This document shows positions 19,491 to 33,487 of a stretch of 64,000 nt of DNA, piece after piece (position 1 is the stretch's first letter; every line of letters starts with the position of its first letter). The notes beneath the pieces are model-generated. The model did not search any database, was not told the origin of the DNA, and saw only the letters and a program-made list of their open reading frames with translations. The position numbers were made by a program, and so were the translations under genes. Source of the stretch: Aquamicrobium sp. (GTDB lineage Bacteria; Pseudomonadota; Alphaproteobacteria; Rhizobiales; Rhizobiaceae); contig NZ_JAMLIE010000001.1 of NCBI RefSeq assembly GCF_023954335.1, positions 2,418,001-2,482,000 on the forward strand, given 5' to 3'.

Positions 19491-20361
19491 TGAACGGCAC
19501 GATCAGGTAGAGCAGGCGGAACACCAGAAGCGCCGCCAGCACGTCCACCGGGTCCATTTCCGACAGGCCGGTGATGAAGACCAGCTCCAGCACGCCGAGG
19601 CCGCCCGGCGCATGCGACAGCAGCGCGGCCGAGAACGAGATCAGGAAGATGCCGAGCACTATCATGAAGCCGGGATTCCCGGCCTCGGGGAGGGCGAAAT
19701 AGATGATGCCCGCCGCGCCGATCAGCTCGATGGGGGCGATGAAGAGCTGGCGCAGGACGATGGGAAGCCGCGGATAGGTCATCTCGACCCGCCCGAGCTT
19801 CAGCGGGCGCAGCCTCAGCGCGCTGCCGCCGACATAGAGCGCGACCAGCGCCAGCAGGAACAGGCCCGTCGCGGCGGAGGCGGCGACCGGCAGGACGTCG
19901 ACGAAGCGCTCGGTCAGCCCCGGCTCGAGGACGAGCACGAGGCCGGTCAGCATGACCGTGCCGAGCGCGAAGGTGAACGAGCAGAAGGCGACGAGGACGC
20001 CGACTTCCGCCCCCGAAAGCCCCTTCGCCGTATAGGCGCGATAGCGCACGACCGAGCCGGAGAACACCGACGCGCCGATATTGTGCGACAGCGCATAGGT
20101 CGTGAACGAGGCGATGGTGATGTAGAGCCAGCCGACGCGCTTGCCGAGGTGGAGAAGCGCAAGGTGATCGTAGGCCGCGAGCGCGCCGTAGGCGACCAGC
20201 GTCGCCGCGATCGCCAGCAGCCAGTCGCGGCCGGAGATGGCGGCGAGGCTGTCCCACAGCTCGTCGAGCGAAAGCCCGCGCAATTCGTGGTAGAGCAGCC
20301 AGACCGAGAAGGCGACGGCCGCGATGCCGACGACAGGCCAGATATATTTCTTCACCTTCAC
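19429..20361 (-). CDS. Lysylphosphatidylglycerol synthase-like membrane protein (UPF0104)
   Basis: 310-residue polytopic protein (about 8 hydrophobic segments) matching the flippase/membrane half of MprF-type proteins: SHNIGASVFSGSVVRYRAYTAKGLS and SHAPGGLGVLELVFI are family motifs. It lacks the tRNA-dependent aminoacyltransferase domain, so it is unlikely by itself to make lysyl-phosphatidylglycerol; lipid translocation is the reasonable guess. The start is GTG at 20361. The 3' end runs 62 bases into the DUF502 gene on the opposite strand. Confidence 0.85.
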   Translation of the reverse strand: MKVKKYIWPVVGIAAVAFSVWLLYHELRGLSLDELWDSLAAISGRDWLLAIAATLVAYGALAAYDHLALLHLGKRVGWLYITIASFTTYALSHNIGASVFSGSVVRYRAYTAKGLSGAEVGVLVAFCSFTFALGTVMLTGLVLVLEPGLTERFVDVLPVAASAATGLFLLALVALYVGGSALRLRPLKLGRVEMTYPRLPIVLRQLFIAPIELIGAAGIIYFALPEAGNPGFMIVLGIFLISFSAALLSHAPGGLGVLELVFITGLSEMDPVDVLAALLVFRLLYLIVPFIMALFVVLGFERWQFSRQEE

Positions 20362-20898
20362 CGGTGAACTCCCTTATTGGGCATGCCCGGAAGCCGGCAC
20401 GCCATGCGTCCCCCACAAGGCCGATGGCCCTCGGCCGTTTCCGACAATTCGCCCGCCACCTCTCCTTGGCCGGCGATGCCGGAGCATCAGTGCATCTAGG
20501 CAGGCGCATGACGGCAAAAATGGCCGCCCGTTGCAGGCAACCGTCCCCCGGCCGTTCCGCGCCCTTCAAACCACCCGACTCCGCCACTCGACCCCGACTG
20601 TGCGGCGGAAATGGTAACCGAAGATAAAATGCGACGGATTCCTGCTTAAAACGTGACGCCGCGCATGACCAGTACCCCGTCGGTCACGTTTTTCCGGCTC
20701 TCATGGCCTGGCCGCGCCGAAGCGCGGGTGCCTGAGGCCAGATCGGGGAATCCGATTTCCGATTCAACCCGATGATTGGCAATCCGTTCCTTTGAATGGC
20801 CGGGTTTTTCCGCCAAATCGGAACCAATTTCGATGGTGCTCCGGTTTGCGCGACGGAACGCGGCCGGCGCGCGTCGCGCGGAACGGACCGGATCCCCC
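20362..20898. other. 537-base gap between UPF0104 gene and cbs
   Basis: Contains the divergent upstream regions of both neighbours. No convincing ORF, tRNA or rho-independent terminator was found. Short repeated ATTTCC/AATCCG words occur around 20745-20815 (GGGGAATCCGATTTCCGATT), without a clear dyad. No SAM-II-like motif was recognised although methionine/cysteine genes follow. Confidence 0.6.
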
Positions 20899-22340
<1,442 letters not shown>

Positions 22341-22344
<4 letters not shown>

Positions 22345-23510
22345 CCACGAGCGGCAGCAACCGTCTGGCCTTCTCCACCCGCACCGTCCATGGCGGCCAG
22401 AGCCATGACCCCACGACCGGCGCGGTGATGGTGCCGATCTACGCCACCTCGACCTTCGCCCAGCAGAGCCCCGGCGTGCACAAGGGCTTCGAATATGCCC
22501 GCAGCCAGAACCCGACGCGCTTCGCCTTCGAGCGCGCGGTGGCGGACCTGGAAAGCGGCGCAGGCGCCTTCGCCTTCGCCTCGGGCCTGGCGGCCATCGC
22601 CACCATCCTCGACCTGTTCGACGCCGGCACCCATGTCGTCGCCTCCGACGACATCTATGGCGGCACGTTCCGGCTGATCGACAAGGTGCGCAGCCGCTCG
22701 GCCGGCCTTTCCGCGAGCTTCGTCGACTTCACCGACCTCGCCGCCGTCGAGGCGGCGATCCGGCCGCAGACGGAGCTCCTGTGGATCGAGACGCCGACCA
22801 ACCCGCTGCTGAAGGTCGTCGATCTCGATGCCATCGCCGCGCTGGCGCGGCGCAAGGGCCTTGTCACCGTCGCCGACAACACCTTCTCCAGCCCCTATAT
22901 CCAGCGGCCGCTGGAGCTGGGCATCGACGTCGTCGTCCATTCGACCACCAAATATCTCAACGGCCATTCCGACATGATCGGCGGCGTCGCCGTGGTGCGC
23001 GAGGAGGGCGCGCTGCTCGACCGGCTGAAGTTCCTGCAGAACGCGGTCGGCGCCATCTCCGGGCCGTTCGACAGCTTCCTCGCGCTGCGCGGGCTGAAGA
23101 CGCTGGCGCTCAGGATGGAGCGCCACTCGCAGAACGGGCTGAAGATCGCCCGCTGGCTCGAAACCCGCCCGGACGTGCGCCGCGTCCTTTATCCGGGGCT
23201 GGAGAGCCACCCGCAGTACGCGATCGCGAAGCGGCAGATGCATGCCTTCGGCGGCATGCTGTCGGTCGAACTCGACCGCGACCTTGCCGGCACGAAGCGC
23301 TTCCTCGAACGCACGCGGCTGTTCACGCTGGCCGAAAGCCTCGGCGGTGTCGAGAGCCTGATCGAGCATCCGGCGCTGATGACGCACGGCTCCATCCCGC
23401 CCGAGCAGCGCGCGGCCATCGGCATCTCCGACTCGTTGGTGCGGCTTTCGGCCGGCATCGAGGACGGCGACGACCTGATCGCCGATCTCGCGCAGGCGCT
23501 GGGCGGGTAA
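22341..23510 (+). CDS. Cystathionine gamma-lyase / gamma-synthase family enzyme
   Basis: 389-residue Cys/Met-metabolism PLP enzyme. PLP lysine in VVHSTTKYLNGHSD (K204); also VADNTFSSPYIQRPLELG and SLGGVESLIEHPALMTH. Sequence motifs alone do not separate gamma-lyase from gamma-synthase, but pairing with cystathionine beta-synthase in a 4-base overlap argues for gamma-lyase, i.e. homocysteine to cysteine. Convergent with the next gene, whose stop is one base away. Confidence 0.92.
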
Positions 23511-23511
23511 A

Positions 23512-24630
23512 TTAGCCGATGACGGCGGCGACGATGCTGTCCTGCACCTGCGAGGCGAGGTAGGGGTGCATCGGCAGGCTGATGACGCGGCCGGCAAGGT
23601 CCTCCGTCACCGGCAGGCCGGCCGGGTCGCGCGGGAAATCCGCATAGGCGCCCTGGACATGCAGCGGGATCGGATAATAGATCGCCGTCGGCACGCCGGC
23701 GGCGCGGCAGCGCGCCTGCAGCGCCTCGCGCTCGGCCGGCGACTTCACCTTGATCGTGTACTGCGCCCAGATGCTCTTCAGCCCCTCGGGGATGAACGGC
23801 GTCTCGTAATGGCCTGAAAGCGCTTGCGAATACCGCTTCGCCACGTCCTGTCGCGCTTCGATCTCGTCGGCGTAGATCGAGAGCTTCTCGATCAGGATCG
23901 CCGCCTGGATGGTGTCCATGCGGCTGTTGATGCCGATCCGGGCGTAGGAGTAGCGGTCCTCGCCCATGCCGTGCAGGCGCAGCGAATTGATCAGCGCGGC
24001 AAGCGCGTCGTCGTCGGTGAACACCGCCCCGCCGTCGCCGTAGCAGCCGAGCGGCTTGGCCGGGAAGAACGAGGTCGTCGAGATGTCGCACAGCGAGCCG
24101 GCGACGCGGCCGTGATAGACGCCGCCCCAGCCTTGCGCGCTGTCGCCGATCACCTTCATGCCGTTCTCGCGGGCGATGGCGATGAGCGCGTCGTAGTCGG
24201 CCGGCAGGCCGAACAGGTCGACCGGGATGACGCAGGCGGGCTTGAGGCCGATCTCGCGCGCGTGGGCGATGGCCCGCTTCAGGCTCTCGGCGTCCATGTT
24301 GAACGTGTCGGGCAGGACGTCGACGAACACCGGCGTCGCGCCGGTGAGCGGCACCACCTCGGCCGTGGCGGCGAAGGTGAAGGAGGGGACGAACACCGCG
24401 TCGCCCGCCTTGATGCCGAGCGCCATCAGCGCGAGCTGGATCGCGTCGGTGCCGTTGGCGCAGGAAAGGCAGTGCCTGGCGCCGCAGAATGCGGCAAGCT
24501 TGCGCTCCAGCTCCCTGACCTCTTCGCCCATGACGTACTGGCCGTGGTCGAGCACGCGCGCATAGGCGGCTTCGAGCGCGGGGCGCAGACGCGCCTGCTG
24601 GGCGGCGAGATCGATGAAGGGGAGGCTCAT
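23512..24630 (-). CDS. DegT/DnrJ/EryC1/StrS-family aminotransferase
   Basis: 372-residue PLP enzyme that normally transaminates a keto-sugar nucleotide for surface polysaccharide or secondary metabolite synthesis. The PLP lysine is in STTSFFPAKPLGCYGDGG (K192); SCANGTDAIQLALMALGI and PSFTFAATAEVV are family motifs. It stands alone, without sugar-nucleotide genes beside it, so the product cannot be named. Confidence 0.9.
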   Translation of the reverse strand: MSLPFIDLAAQQARLRPALEAAYARVLDHGQYVMGEEVRELERKLAAFCGARHCLSCANGTDAIQLALMALGIKAGDAVFVPSFTFAATAEVVPLTGATPVFVDVLPDTFNMDAESLKRAIAHAREIGLKPACVIPVDLFGLPADYDALIAIARENGMKVIGDSAQGWGGVYHGRVAGSLCDISTTSFFPAKPLGCYGDGGAVFTDDDALAALINSLRLHGMGEDRYSYARIGINSRMDTIQAAILIEKLSIYADEIEARQDVAKRYSQALSGHYETPFIPEGLKSIWAQYTIKVKSPAEREALQARCRAAGVPTAIYYPIPLHVQGAYADFPRDPAGLPVTEDLAGRVISLPMHPYLASQVQDSIVAAVIG

Positions 24631-24811
24631 GCGCGGATCTCCAGTGGTTGACGGGGCGCGGCTGGGCAGGCTTTGCTGTCGCGGTCGTTCCCGACAGCCT
24701 TGCTGTCGTGGTCGTTCCCGCCGTCAGTATGGCAAGACGGGGTGGGAGGCAACTGCGGCGCGCCCGCGCGGTGCCGCGCCCCGGATCGCCTCGGTTCGTT
24801 CCGCGGGCAGT

Positions 24812-24825
24812 TTGATTCATGGCAA
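24812..24825. promoter_or_regulatory. Candidate FixK/FNR-type box
   Basis: TTGATTCATGGCAA matches TTGAY-N4-RTCAA with one mismatch in the second half. It lies 68 bases before the universal stress protein start. Seen in sequence; FixK/FNR control is inference. Confidence 0.35.
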
Positions 24826-24892
24826 GGATCGCCGCCGCGGCACCGGATAGGCTGGCAAAATCGGCGATTTGCGGCGCAAGGAGAAGGCTTTC

Positions 24893-25729
24893 ATGACTTT
24901 CAGGACCATTCTCACCGTGGCCGGGCTCGAGCGGGGAGATCACGATATCGATCTTGCTGCTTCACTTTGTGAAGAAGCCTCGGCGCATCTGTCCGTCTTC
25001 GTCGTTGCCTTCGCGGCCCCGCCGCCGGTCGGCACCTATGCGGCGATGATCTCCGACGCCTGGGTCCAGGAGCGGCAGGCCGATGCCGAGCGGCTGGAGG
25101 AGCGCCTCGCCGCGATCACCGCCCGCCTTTCCGGGCGCGAGGTCTCCGCCGACATTTCCGGCGTCTATCCCGAGACCGCGTGGGCCGACGACGTCATCGG
25201 CCGGCGCGGGCGCTATTGCGACCTGACGCTGCTCGGCCCGGAGCTGCTCTCGGGCGGCATGCTGAAGGACAAGATCGTCGAGGGCGCGCTTTTCTGGTCC
25301 GGCAAGCCGGTGCTGCTGGTTCCCGAAGGCGCGAGCGCGACCCTCCAGCCGAAGCGGGTGATGGTGGCATGGGATTCGCGCATCGAGGCTTCGCGCGCCG
25401 TGCGCGAATCGCTGGGCATCCTCAAGACGGCCGAGGAGGTGCGCCTCGTCCTCGTCGATCCGGAGGAAGGCGAGGACGCCCATGGCGACGAGCCGGGGGC
25501 GGACGCCGCCGTCTATCTGGTGCGCCATGGCGTGCGCGTCGGCGTCGACCGGCTGCCGAGCGCGGGCCGCCCGGTCGTCGAGGTGCTGCGCCGCCATGCG
25601 CTCGACATTGGCGCGGACATGATCGTCATGGGCGCCTACGGCCATTCGCGGCTGCGCCAGCGCATCCTCGGCGGCGTCACCCGCTCGATGATCGAGGAGC
25701 CGCCGCTGCCGGTGCTGATGGCCCGCTGA
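24893..25729 (+). CDS. Universal stress protein, two UspA domains
   Basis: 278-residue cytosolic protein with tandem Usp folds. The second domain ends in MGAYGHSRLRQRILGGVTRSMI, the G-x2-G-x9-G-(S/T) ATP-binding motif, while the first half lacks it. ATG 24893 has AAGGAGAAGG before it. Neighbouring PHA synthase and P-type ATPase genes are often grouped with Usp genes under low-oxygen or stationary-phase control in alphaproteobacteria, and a FixK-like box lies upstream. Confidence 0.9.
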   Translation: MTFRTILTVAGLERGDHDIDLAASLCEEASAHLSVFVVAFAAPPPVGTYAAMISDAWVQERQADAERLEERLAAITARLSGREVSADISGVYPETAWADDVIGRRGRYCDLTLLGPELLSGGMLKDKIVEGALFWSGKPVLLVPEGASATLQPKRVMVAWDSRIEASRAVRESLGILKTAEEVRLVLVDPEEGEDAHGDEPGADAAVYLVRHGVRVGVDRLPSAGRPVVEVLRRHALDIGADMIVMGAYGHSRLRQRILGGVTRSMIEEPPLPVLMAR

Positions 25730-25738
25730 GGCTGCCGC

Positions 25739-27577
25739 CTAACGCTGGTGGACGTAGGTTCCCGGCGCATCCTCCAGTGGCGGCAGGCCCTTGTCGGGCG
25801 CGCCCATCGCGGGCGGCGCGACGCGCTGCGGGGAGGAGCGTCCGGCAAGCCATTCCTGCCAGGCCGGCCACCACGAGCCCTCGCGCGCCGGCGTCCGCTC
25901 GGCCCAGGCGTCGTCGCTGACGCACGGCTCTGCGTCGGTCTTGCCGGCGATGCGGAAATGCCGGTTCGCGCGGCCCGGCTCGCTGACGATGCCGGCATTG
26001 TGGCCGCCGCTCGTCAGGACGAAGGTGACGTCGGTGTCGCTCAAATAATGGATCTTGTAGACCGAGCGCCACGGCGCGACATGGTCGCGCTCGGTGCCGA
26101 CGGCGAAGATCGGCGCGCGGATGTTCTGGATGGCGATCGGGAAGCCCTCGACCATGTAGCGGCCGGCGGCGAGGTCGTTGTCGAGGAACAGCTTGCGCAG
26201 ATACTCCGAATGCATCCTGTAGGGCATGCGGGTGGCGTCTGCGTTCCACGCCATCAGGTCGTTCATCGAGGGCGGCTCGCCCATCAGGTAATGGCGCAGC
26301 ATCCGCGACCAGATCAGGTCCTGCGAGCGCAGGAGCTGGAACGCGCCGGCCATCTGGTGGCTGTCGAGGTAGCCGTGCTGCCACATCGCGTCTTCGAGGT
26401 AGTCGACCTGGCTGTGATCGATGAACAGGCCCAGCTCGCCCGGCTCGGTGAAGTCGGTCTGGGCGGCGAGCAGCGTCATCGAAGCCAGCCTGTCGTCGCC
26501 CGAATGGGCCATCGCCGCGGCGGCGATCGCGAGCAGCGTCCCGCCAAGGCAATAGCCGGCCGCATGCACCTTCGCCTCGGGCACGATCCGGCCGATGGCG
26601 TCGAGCGCGGCCATGACGCCTCGCCTGCGGTAGTCGTCGAGCGAAAGATCGCGGTCGGCGGCGGTGACGTTGCGCCACGAGATGCAGAACACCGTATGGC
26701 CCGCGCCGACCAGATGGCGGATCAGCGAATTTTCCGGCGACAGATCGAGGATGTAATATTTCATGATCCAGGCCGGCACGATCAGCACCGGCTCGGCATG
26801 CACGGTCTCCGTCGCCGGGGCGTACTGGATCAGCTCGATCAGGTGGTTGCGGTAGACGACCTTGCCCGGCGTCACCGCAACCTCGTGGCCGGGGCGGAAA
26901 TTCTCCGCGCCCTTCGGCGGCTCGCCGGAGAGCTGGCGCGAGACGTCGTCGACGAACTGCCTGTACCCCTCGACGAAATTGGCGCCGTTGGTCGTGGCCG
27001 CGCGCGCGATCACCTCCGGGTTGGTGAAGGGCGAGTTCGACGGCGAGAGCATGTCGAGCAGCTGCTTGGCGGCGAAGGACACGACCGCCTCATGATGCGG
27101 CGAGACGCCCGGAACCTCACGCGTGGCGTTGTGCCACCATTGCTGGGTGAGCAGGAACGACTGGTACATCAGCGAGAAGGGCTGCTTCCTCCACGCCTCA
27201 TCGGCGAAGCGCCGGTCGCCGGGCAGCGGCTCGATGCAGCAGTCGGTGCCGTCCTCCTGCGCGCAATGCAGGGCATGAAGCCCGAGGCGCGAGGCCTTGC
27301 GCCAGCCCTTGGCGGCGAGCTCGGCGCGCTTGCCGGGAGCCTGCGCCAGATGAAGCGCCCAGTCCGCCCAGGCCATCCACAGCGCGGCCGGCGAAAGCCC
27401 GGCCGTCATCTGCGCCGACAGCGCGCCGGCGCTGCGGTCGATGGCGCGGAACAGCTCCTCGCCCAGCGGTTCCGGCTTCTCGGGAAGCGGGGCCTTGAAC
27501 GATTTGCCGCTGTCAACTGTGCGTGTGGTGCTTGACGTGCGGGTTTCGCGCGGGTTTTTGCGGGAGGCGGTGGTCAT
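25739..27577 (-). CDS. phaC: Class I-type polyhydroxyalkanoate synthase
   Basis: 612-residue enzyme polymerising hydroxyacyl-CoA into polyhydroxyalkanoate granules. The alpha/beta-hydrolase core contains the lipase-like box GYCLGG with the nucleophilic cysteine at about residue 343, the aspartate region VGTERDHVAPWRSVYKIH and the histidine in LTSGGHNAGIV. The N-terminal PhaC domain (about 60-230) precedes it. Length and box fit class I. It lies convergent to the Usp gene and divergent from the P-type ATPase. Confidence 0.94.
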   Translation of the reverse strand: MTTASRKNPRETRTSSTTRTVDSGKSFKAPLPEKPEPLGEELFRAIDRSAGALSAQMTAGLSPAALWMAWADWALHLAQAPGKRAELAAKGWRKASRLGLHALHCAQEDGTDCCIEPLPGDRRFADEAWRKQPFSLMYQSFLLTQQWWHNATREVPGVSPHHEAVVSFAAKQLLDMLSPSNSPFTNPEVIARAATTNGANFVEGYRQFVDDVSRQLSGEPPKGAENFRPGHEVAVTPGKVVYRNHLIELIQYAPATETVHAEPVLIVPAWIMKYYILDLSPENSLIRHLVGAGHTVFCISWRNVTAADRDLSLDDYRRRGVMAALDAIGRIVPEAKVHAAGYCLGGTLLAIAAAAMAHSGDDRLASMTLLAAQTDFTEPGELGLFIDHSQVDYLEDAMWQHGYLDSHQMAGAFQLLRSQDLIWSRMLRHYLMGEPPSMNDLMAWNADATRMPYRMHSEYLRKLFLDNDLAAGRYMVEGFPIAIQNIRAPIFAVGTERDHVAPWRSVYKIHYLSDTDVTFVLTSGGHNAGIVSEPGRANRHFRIAGKTDAEPCVSDDAWAERTPAREGSWWPAWQEWLAGRSSPQRVAPPAMGAPDKGLPPLEDAPGTYVHQR

Positions 27578-27738
27578 GCGAGGCTCCGGGCGGCGCTGAT
27601 CGTCAAGATATAGGCGCGAGGGGGCGCAGGCTCAACGCCGCTGCGTCAAGCGGGCGCAGGCCAATCTTTCATCGCCGGATGAACGGGGCGCGACAATCGG
27701 GCAAGAATTGCCCCGACAGGAAGAGGGAACGGAACTGC

Positions 27739-30471
<2,733 letters not shown>

Positions 30472-30477
30472 AGCCGG

Positions 30478-30681
30478 TCAGTATCCCAGCCCCGTCACGG
30501 CGAGAACCACCGCCGCGAGTACGAGGATGAAGACGATGCCGACGATCCTGAAACTGCGGGTGTCGGTGTAGGAGGCCGCCTTGTCGTAAGCCTCGTCGCC
30601 CATGTCCTCACGGGCAAGACGCTCTTGCAGCTTGTGCGCCGCGTCGCTCCGGTGCTGTATCTGCTTGTAATAGCGGGACAT
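30478..30681 (-). CDS. Small single-span membrane protein, unknown
   Basis: 67 residues: a charged N-terminal half (DAAHKLQERLAREDMGDEAYDKAA) followed by one membrane span, FRIVGIVFILVLAAVVLAVTG. Clear ribosome site (GGGAGCG) before ATG. No family recognised. It sits convergent to the P-type ATPase gene. Confidence 0.65.
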   Translation of the reverse strand: MSRYYKQIQHRSDAAHKLQERLAREDMGDEAYDKAASYTDTRSFRIVGIVFILVLAAVVLAVTGLGY

Positions 30682-30728
30682 GATCGCTCCCGTTCCGTTC
30701 TTCCGCTTCGGGCGCCGTCTGCCGCGGC

Positions 30729-31415
30729 CTATTCGCCCTTGTCCAGTTCACCGCGCCCCTTGGCCGCCGCGATCTGGCGCAGGGCGTCGGCGAGGGTCTC
30801 GGTCTCCTGCGCGCCCATGACGGCGTATTTGCCTTCGAGGAGGAAACAGGGAACGCCGCGGATGCCCATGCGCGCGGCCGTGCCGATCTCCTCCTGCACG
30901 GCCTCGATGTCGGCGTTGGAGGCGAGCAGGGCCTCGATGAGGCCGGCGTCCATCCCGGCTTCCCCGGCCAGCTCCGCCAGCACGGCGCGGTCGCCGATGT
31001 CGCCGCCTTCCTCGAAATTGACCTCGAACAGGCGCTGGACGACCTGCCCCTGCGCGCCCTCGGGTGCCTTTTCCGACGCCGCCCAGCGGATCAGCCGGTG
31101 CGCGTCGAGCGTGTTGGCCGAGACGGTCATGCCGTCGAAATTGAAGCGGATGCCCTCGACCGCGCCGAGCGGCACGATCCGGTCGTGGATCTCGCGCAGG
31201 CGCTCCTCGGAGCCGAACTTCTGCAGCATGTAGGCCTTGCGCGGCAGGCCGCCGGGCGGGATCGACGGGTCGAGCTGGTAGGGCCGCCAGCGCACGGCGA
31301 CCTCGATCTCCGGCGTTTCCACGACCGCGCGCTGCAGCCGCTTCATGCCGATGAAGCACCACGGGCAGGCGACGTCGGAAACGACGTCCACCGTAATCTT
31401 CGTCCTGTCTTCCAT
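30729..31415 (-). CDS. DsbA-family oxidoreductase (FrnE-like)
   Basis: 228-residue thioredoxin-fold protein with the active site ACPWCFIG (Cys 17 and 20) directly after the first strand and a helical insert, as in FrnE/2-hydroxychromene isomerase-related DsbA proteins. There is no signal peptide, so it is probably cytosolic. It lies 13 bases after the solute-binding protein gene on the same strand. Confidence 0.9.
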   Translation of the reverse strand: MEDRTKITVDVVSDVACPWCFIGMKRLQRAVVETPEIEVAVRWRPYQLDPSIPPGGLPRKAYMLQKFGSEERLREIHDRIVPLGAVEGIRFNFDGMTVSANTLDAHRLIRWAASEKAPEGAQGQVVQRLFEVNFEEGGDIGDRAVLAELAGEAGMDAGLIEALLASNADIEAVQEEIGTAARMGIRGVPCFLLEGKYAVMGAQETETLADALRQIAAAKGRGELDKGE

Positions 31416-31428
31416 CGGTGCGGGTCCT

Positions 31429-33243
31429 TCAGCTTGCCGAGCGCCACCATGTCTGGAACTGCGGCCCGTAGAGCGGCGTCGCCTCGGGCCGCTCGATCTG
31501 CCTCCAGCGGGCTATCCAGCGGTTGATCTGCGGGTTGTAGAGCGGCACGACATAGGCGCCGGACAGCAGCACGCGGTCGTAGGCGCGCACCGCGGCGATG
31601 AAATCCTCGCGCGAGCGGGCGGCCAGCAGTTCCTCGATCAGCGCGTCGAGCGCTGGCTCTGCGACGCCGGCGAAATTGTAGGTGCCGTCGAGGTCGCGGC
31701 TCTTCGAGCCCCACCGGGCGAGCTGCTCCGCGCCCGGCGACAGCGACGAGGTGAAGTTCTGCAGGATCACGTCGTAGTCGTAGGTGCGCTGGCGCTGGAG
31801 ATATTGCGCCGAGTCGACGACGCGGATCGTCGCCTCGATGCCCAGCCGCTCCAGCGTGCGCGTCCACGAGGTGGCGAGCGGCACGCCGGAATTGCCGTTC
31901 AGCATGATCTCGAAGGTCAGCGGCCTGCCGTCCGGGCCGACCATGCGCCGGCCATCGAGCCGATAGCCGGCCGCCTTCAGCGCCTCCATGCCGGCGCGCA
32001 GGAACTCGCGGTCGCGCCCCGAGCCGTCTGAGACGGGCGGCGCCCATGTCCCTTCCATGATCTCGGGCAGCACCGCGTCCGGGAACGGCGCGAGCAGCGC
32101 CTGCTCGGCCTCGCTCGCCGGGATGCCGTGCGAGGACAGCTCCGAGCCGTCATAGTAGCTTTTCGTGCGGCTGTATGCGCTGTTGAACAGGTTCCGGTTG
32201 GCCCATTCGAAATCGAACAGCGAGACGAGCGCGTGACGCACGGCGCGATCGGAAAAGACCGGCCGGCGCGTGTTCAGGACGAAGCCGTACATGCCGGAGG
32301 GCAGGCCGAACTCGAAATTGTCCTTGATGACGCGTCCGTCCTGCACGGCGGGAAAATCGTAGCCTGTGGCCCAGCGGCCGGTGTCGGTCTCGATATGGAT
32401 CGAGGCCATGCCCTTCTTGAACGCCTCGAACAGCGTGTTGTCGTCGCGGATATAGGTGATGCGGATTTCGTCGAAATTGTCGAAGCCGCGCTTGGAGGGG
32501 ATGTCGGCGGCCCAGTAGTCGGGATTGCGCTTCAGCACCAGCAACTCGCCGGGGCTGACCCGCTCCACCGTGTAGGGGCCGGAGCCGACCGGCGGCTTCA
32601 GCGAGGTGCGGTCGAAACTCTCGGCGTCGGTGGCGTGCCGGGGCAGGATGGGAAGCTGGGCGAGGAGAAGCGGGGCCTCGCGCCCGGCATCCTCGCGCAG
32701 CGTGAAGCGGACACCGCGTTCCCCGACCTTCTCGATCCGCTCGGCCGCCCTGATCCAGTTCTGGTAGTTGGGGCGGCCCTTCTCGGCCAGCAGCTCCATC
32801 GAGAAGATCACGTCCTCGACGGTGATCGGCACGCCGTCGGAGAAGCGCGCCCGGGCATTGAGCGTGAACTCGACGAAGGAGCGTTCCTCGTCGGTCTCGA
32901 TCGACTCGGCGATCAGCGGGTAGAGCGTGAACGCCTCGTCGCGCGAGCGCAGCATCAGGCTCTCTAAGACGTTCATGCCGAAATACTGGTCAAACAGGCC
33001 GCGCGCGCCGTCGCCGAGCACGATGAACGGATTGAGGCTGTCGAAGGAGCCCTGCACGGCATAGTCGATGCGGCCGCCCTTCGGCGCGTCGGGGTCGGCG
33101 TAGGGGAAATGGGTGAAATCGGCCGGCAGCGCCGGCTCGCCATGCATGGCGATGGCATGGACGGGACCGTCCCCGGCCGAGGCCGGTAGCGGGGAAACCG
33201 CGACGACGAACAAAGCGAGTGCGGCGGCGATGCAAAGGCGCAT
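31429..33243 (-). CDS. YejA-like extracellular solute-binding protein
   Basis: 604-residue periplasmic binding protein of the peptide/oligopeptide family (SBP_bac_5). Signal peptide MRLCIAAALALFVVAVSPLPASAG ends in an Ala-x-Ala site; the mature start contains HFPYADPDAPKGGRIDYAVQGSFDSLNPF, typical of YejA-type binders. No permease or ATPase gene is adjacent, so it is an orphan component, or its partners are elsewhere. Ligand unknown. Confidence 0.88.
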   Translation of the reverse strand: MRLCIAAALALFVVAVSPLPASAGDGPVHAIAMHGEPALPADFTHFPYADPDAPKGGRIDYAVQGSFDSLNPFIVLGDGARGLFDQYFGMNVLESLMLRSRDEAFTLYPLIAESIETDEERSFVEFTLNARARFSDGVPITVEDVIFSMELLAEKGRPNYQNWIRAAERIEKVGERGVRFTLREDAGREAPLLLAQLPILPRHATDAESFDRTSLKPPVGSGPYTVERVSPGELLVLKRNPDYWAADIPSKRGFDNFDEIRITYIRDDNTLFEAFKKGMASIHIETDTGRWATGYDFPAVQDGRVIKDNFEFGLPSGMYGFVLNTRRPVFSDRAVRHALVSLFDFEWANRNLFNSAYSRTKSYYDGSELSSHGIPASEAEQALLAPFPDAVLPEIMEGTWAPPVSDGSGRDREFLRAGMEALKAAGYRLDGRRMVGPDGRPLTFEIMLNGNSGVPLATSWTRTLERLGIEATIRVVDSAQYLQRQRTYDYDVILQNFTSSLSPGAEQLARWGSKSRDLDGTYNFAGVAEPALDALIEELLAARSREDFIAAVRAYDRVLLSGAYVVPLYNPQINRWIARWRQIERPEATPLYGPQFQTWWRSAS

Positions 33244-33487
33244 GTCGATTCTCTTGGGTCTTATCCGTTCTGTGCCCGGATGCAGCCGGTTTCATGGCGG
33301 CGATTCGCCACAACCTAGCATGGGATGCGATTCCTCAGGGTCAAACTTCACGCTAGGTCTGGATTCGCGGGCGAGGGCGGTGTAACAGGCGGCCGAGAGT
33401 CATGCTGTCGCCGTAATTGGCCGACAACTAGCATGCTTGTGCCGACCCCGGCCGCGAACGCTCGACGTCTGAGAGGATAACGACCCC

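Noticed and set aside
20362..20898. SAM-II or other riboswitch before the cystathionine beta-synthase gene
   Set aside because: No SAM-II pseudoknot motif recognised; only short AATCCG/ATTTCC repeats without pairing.
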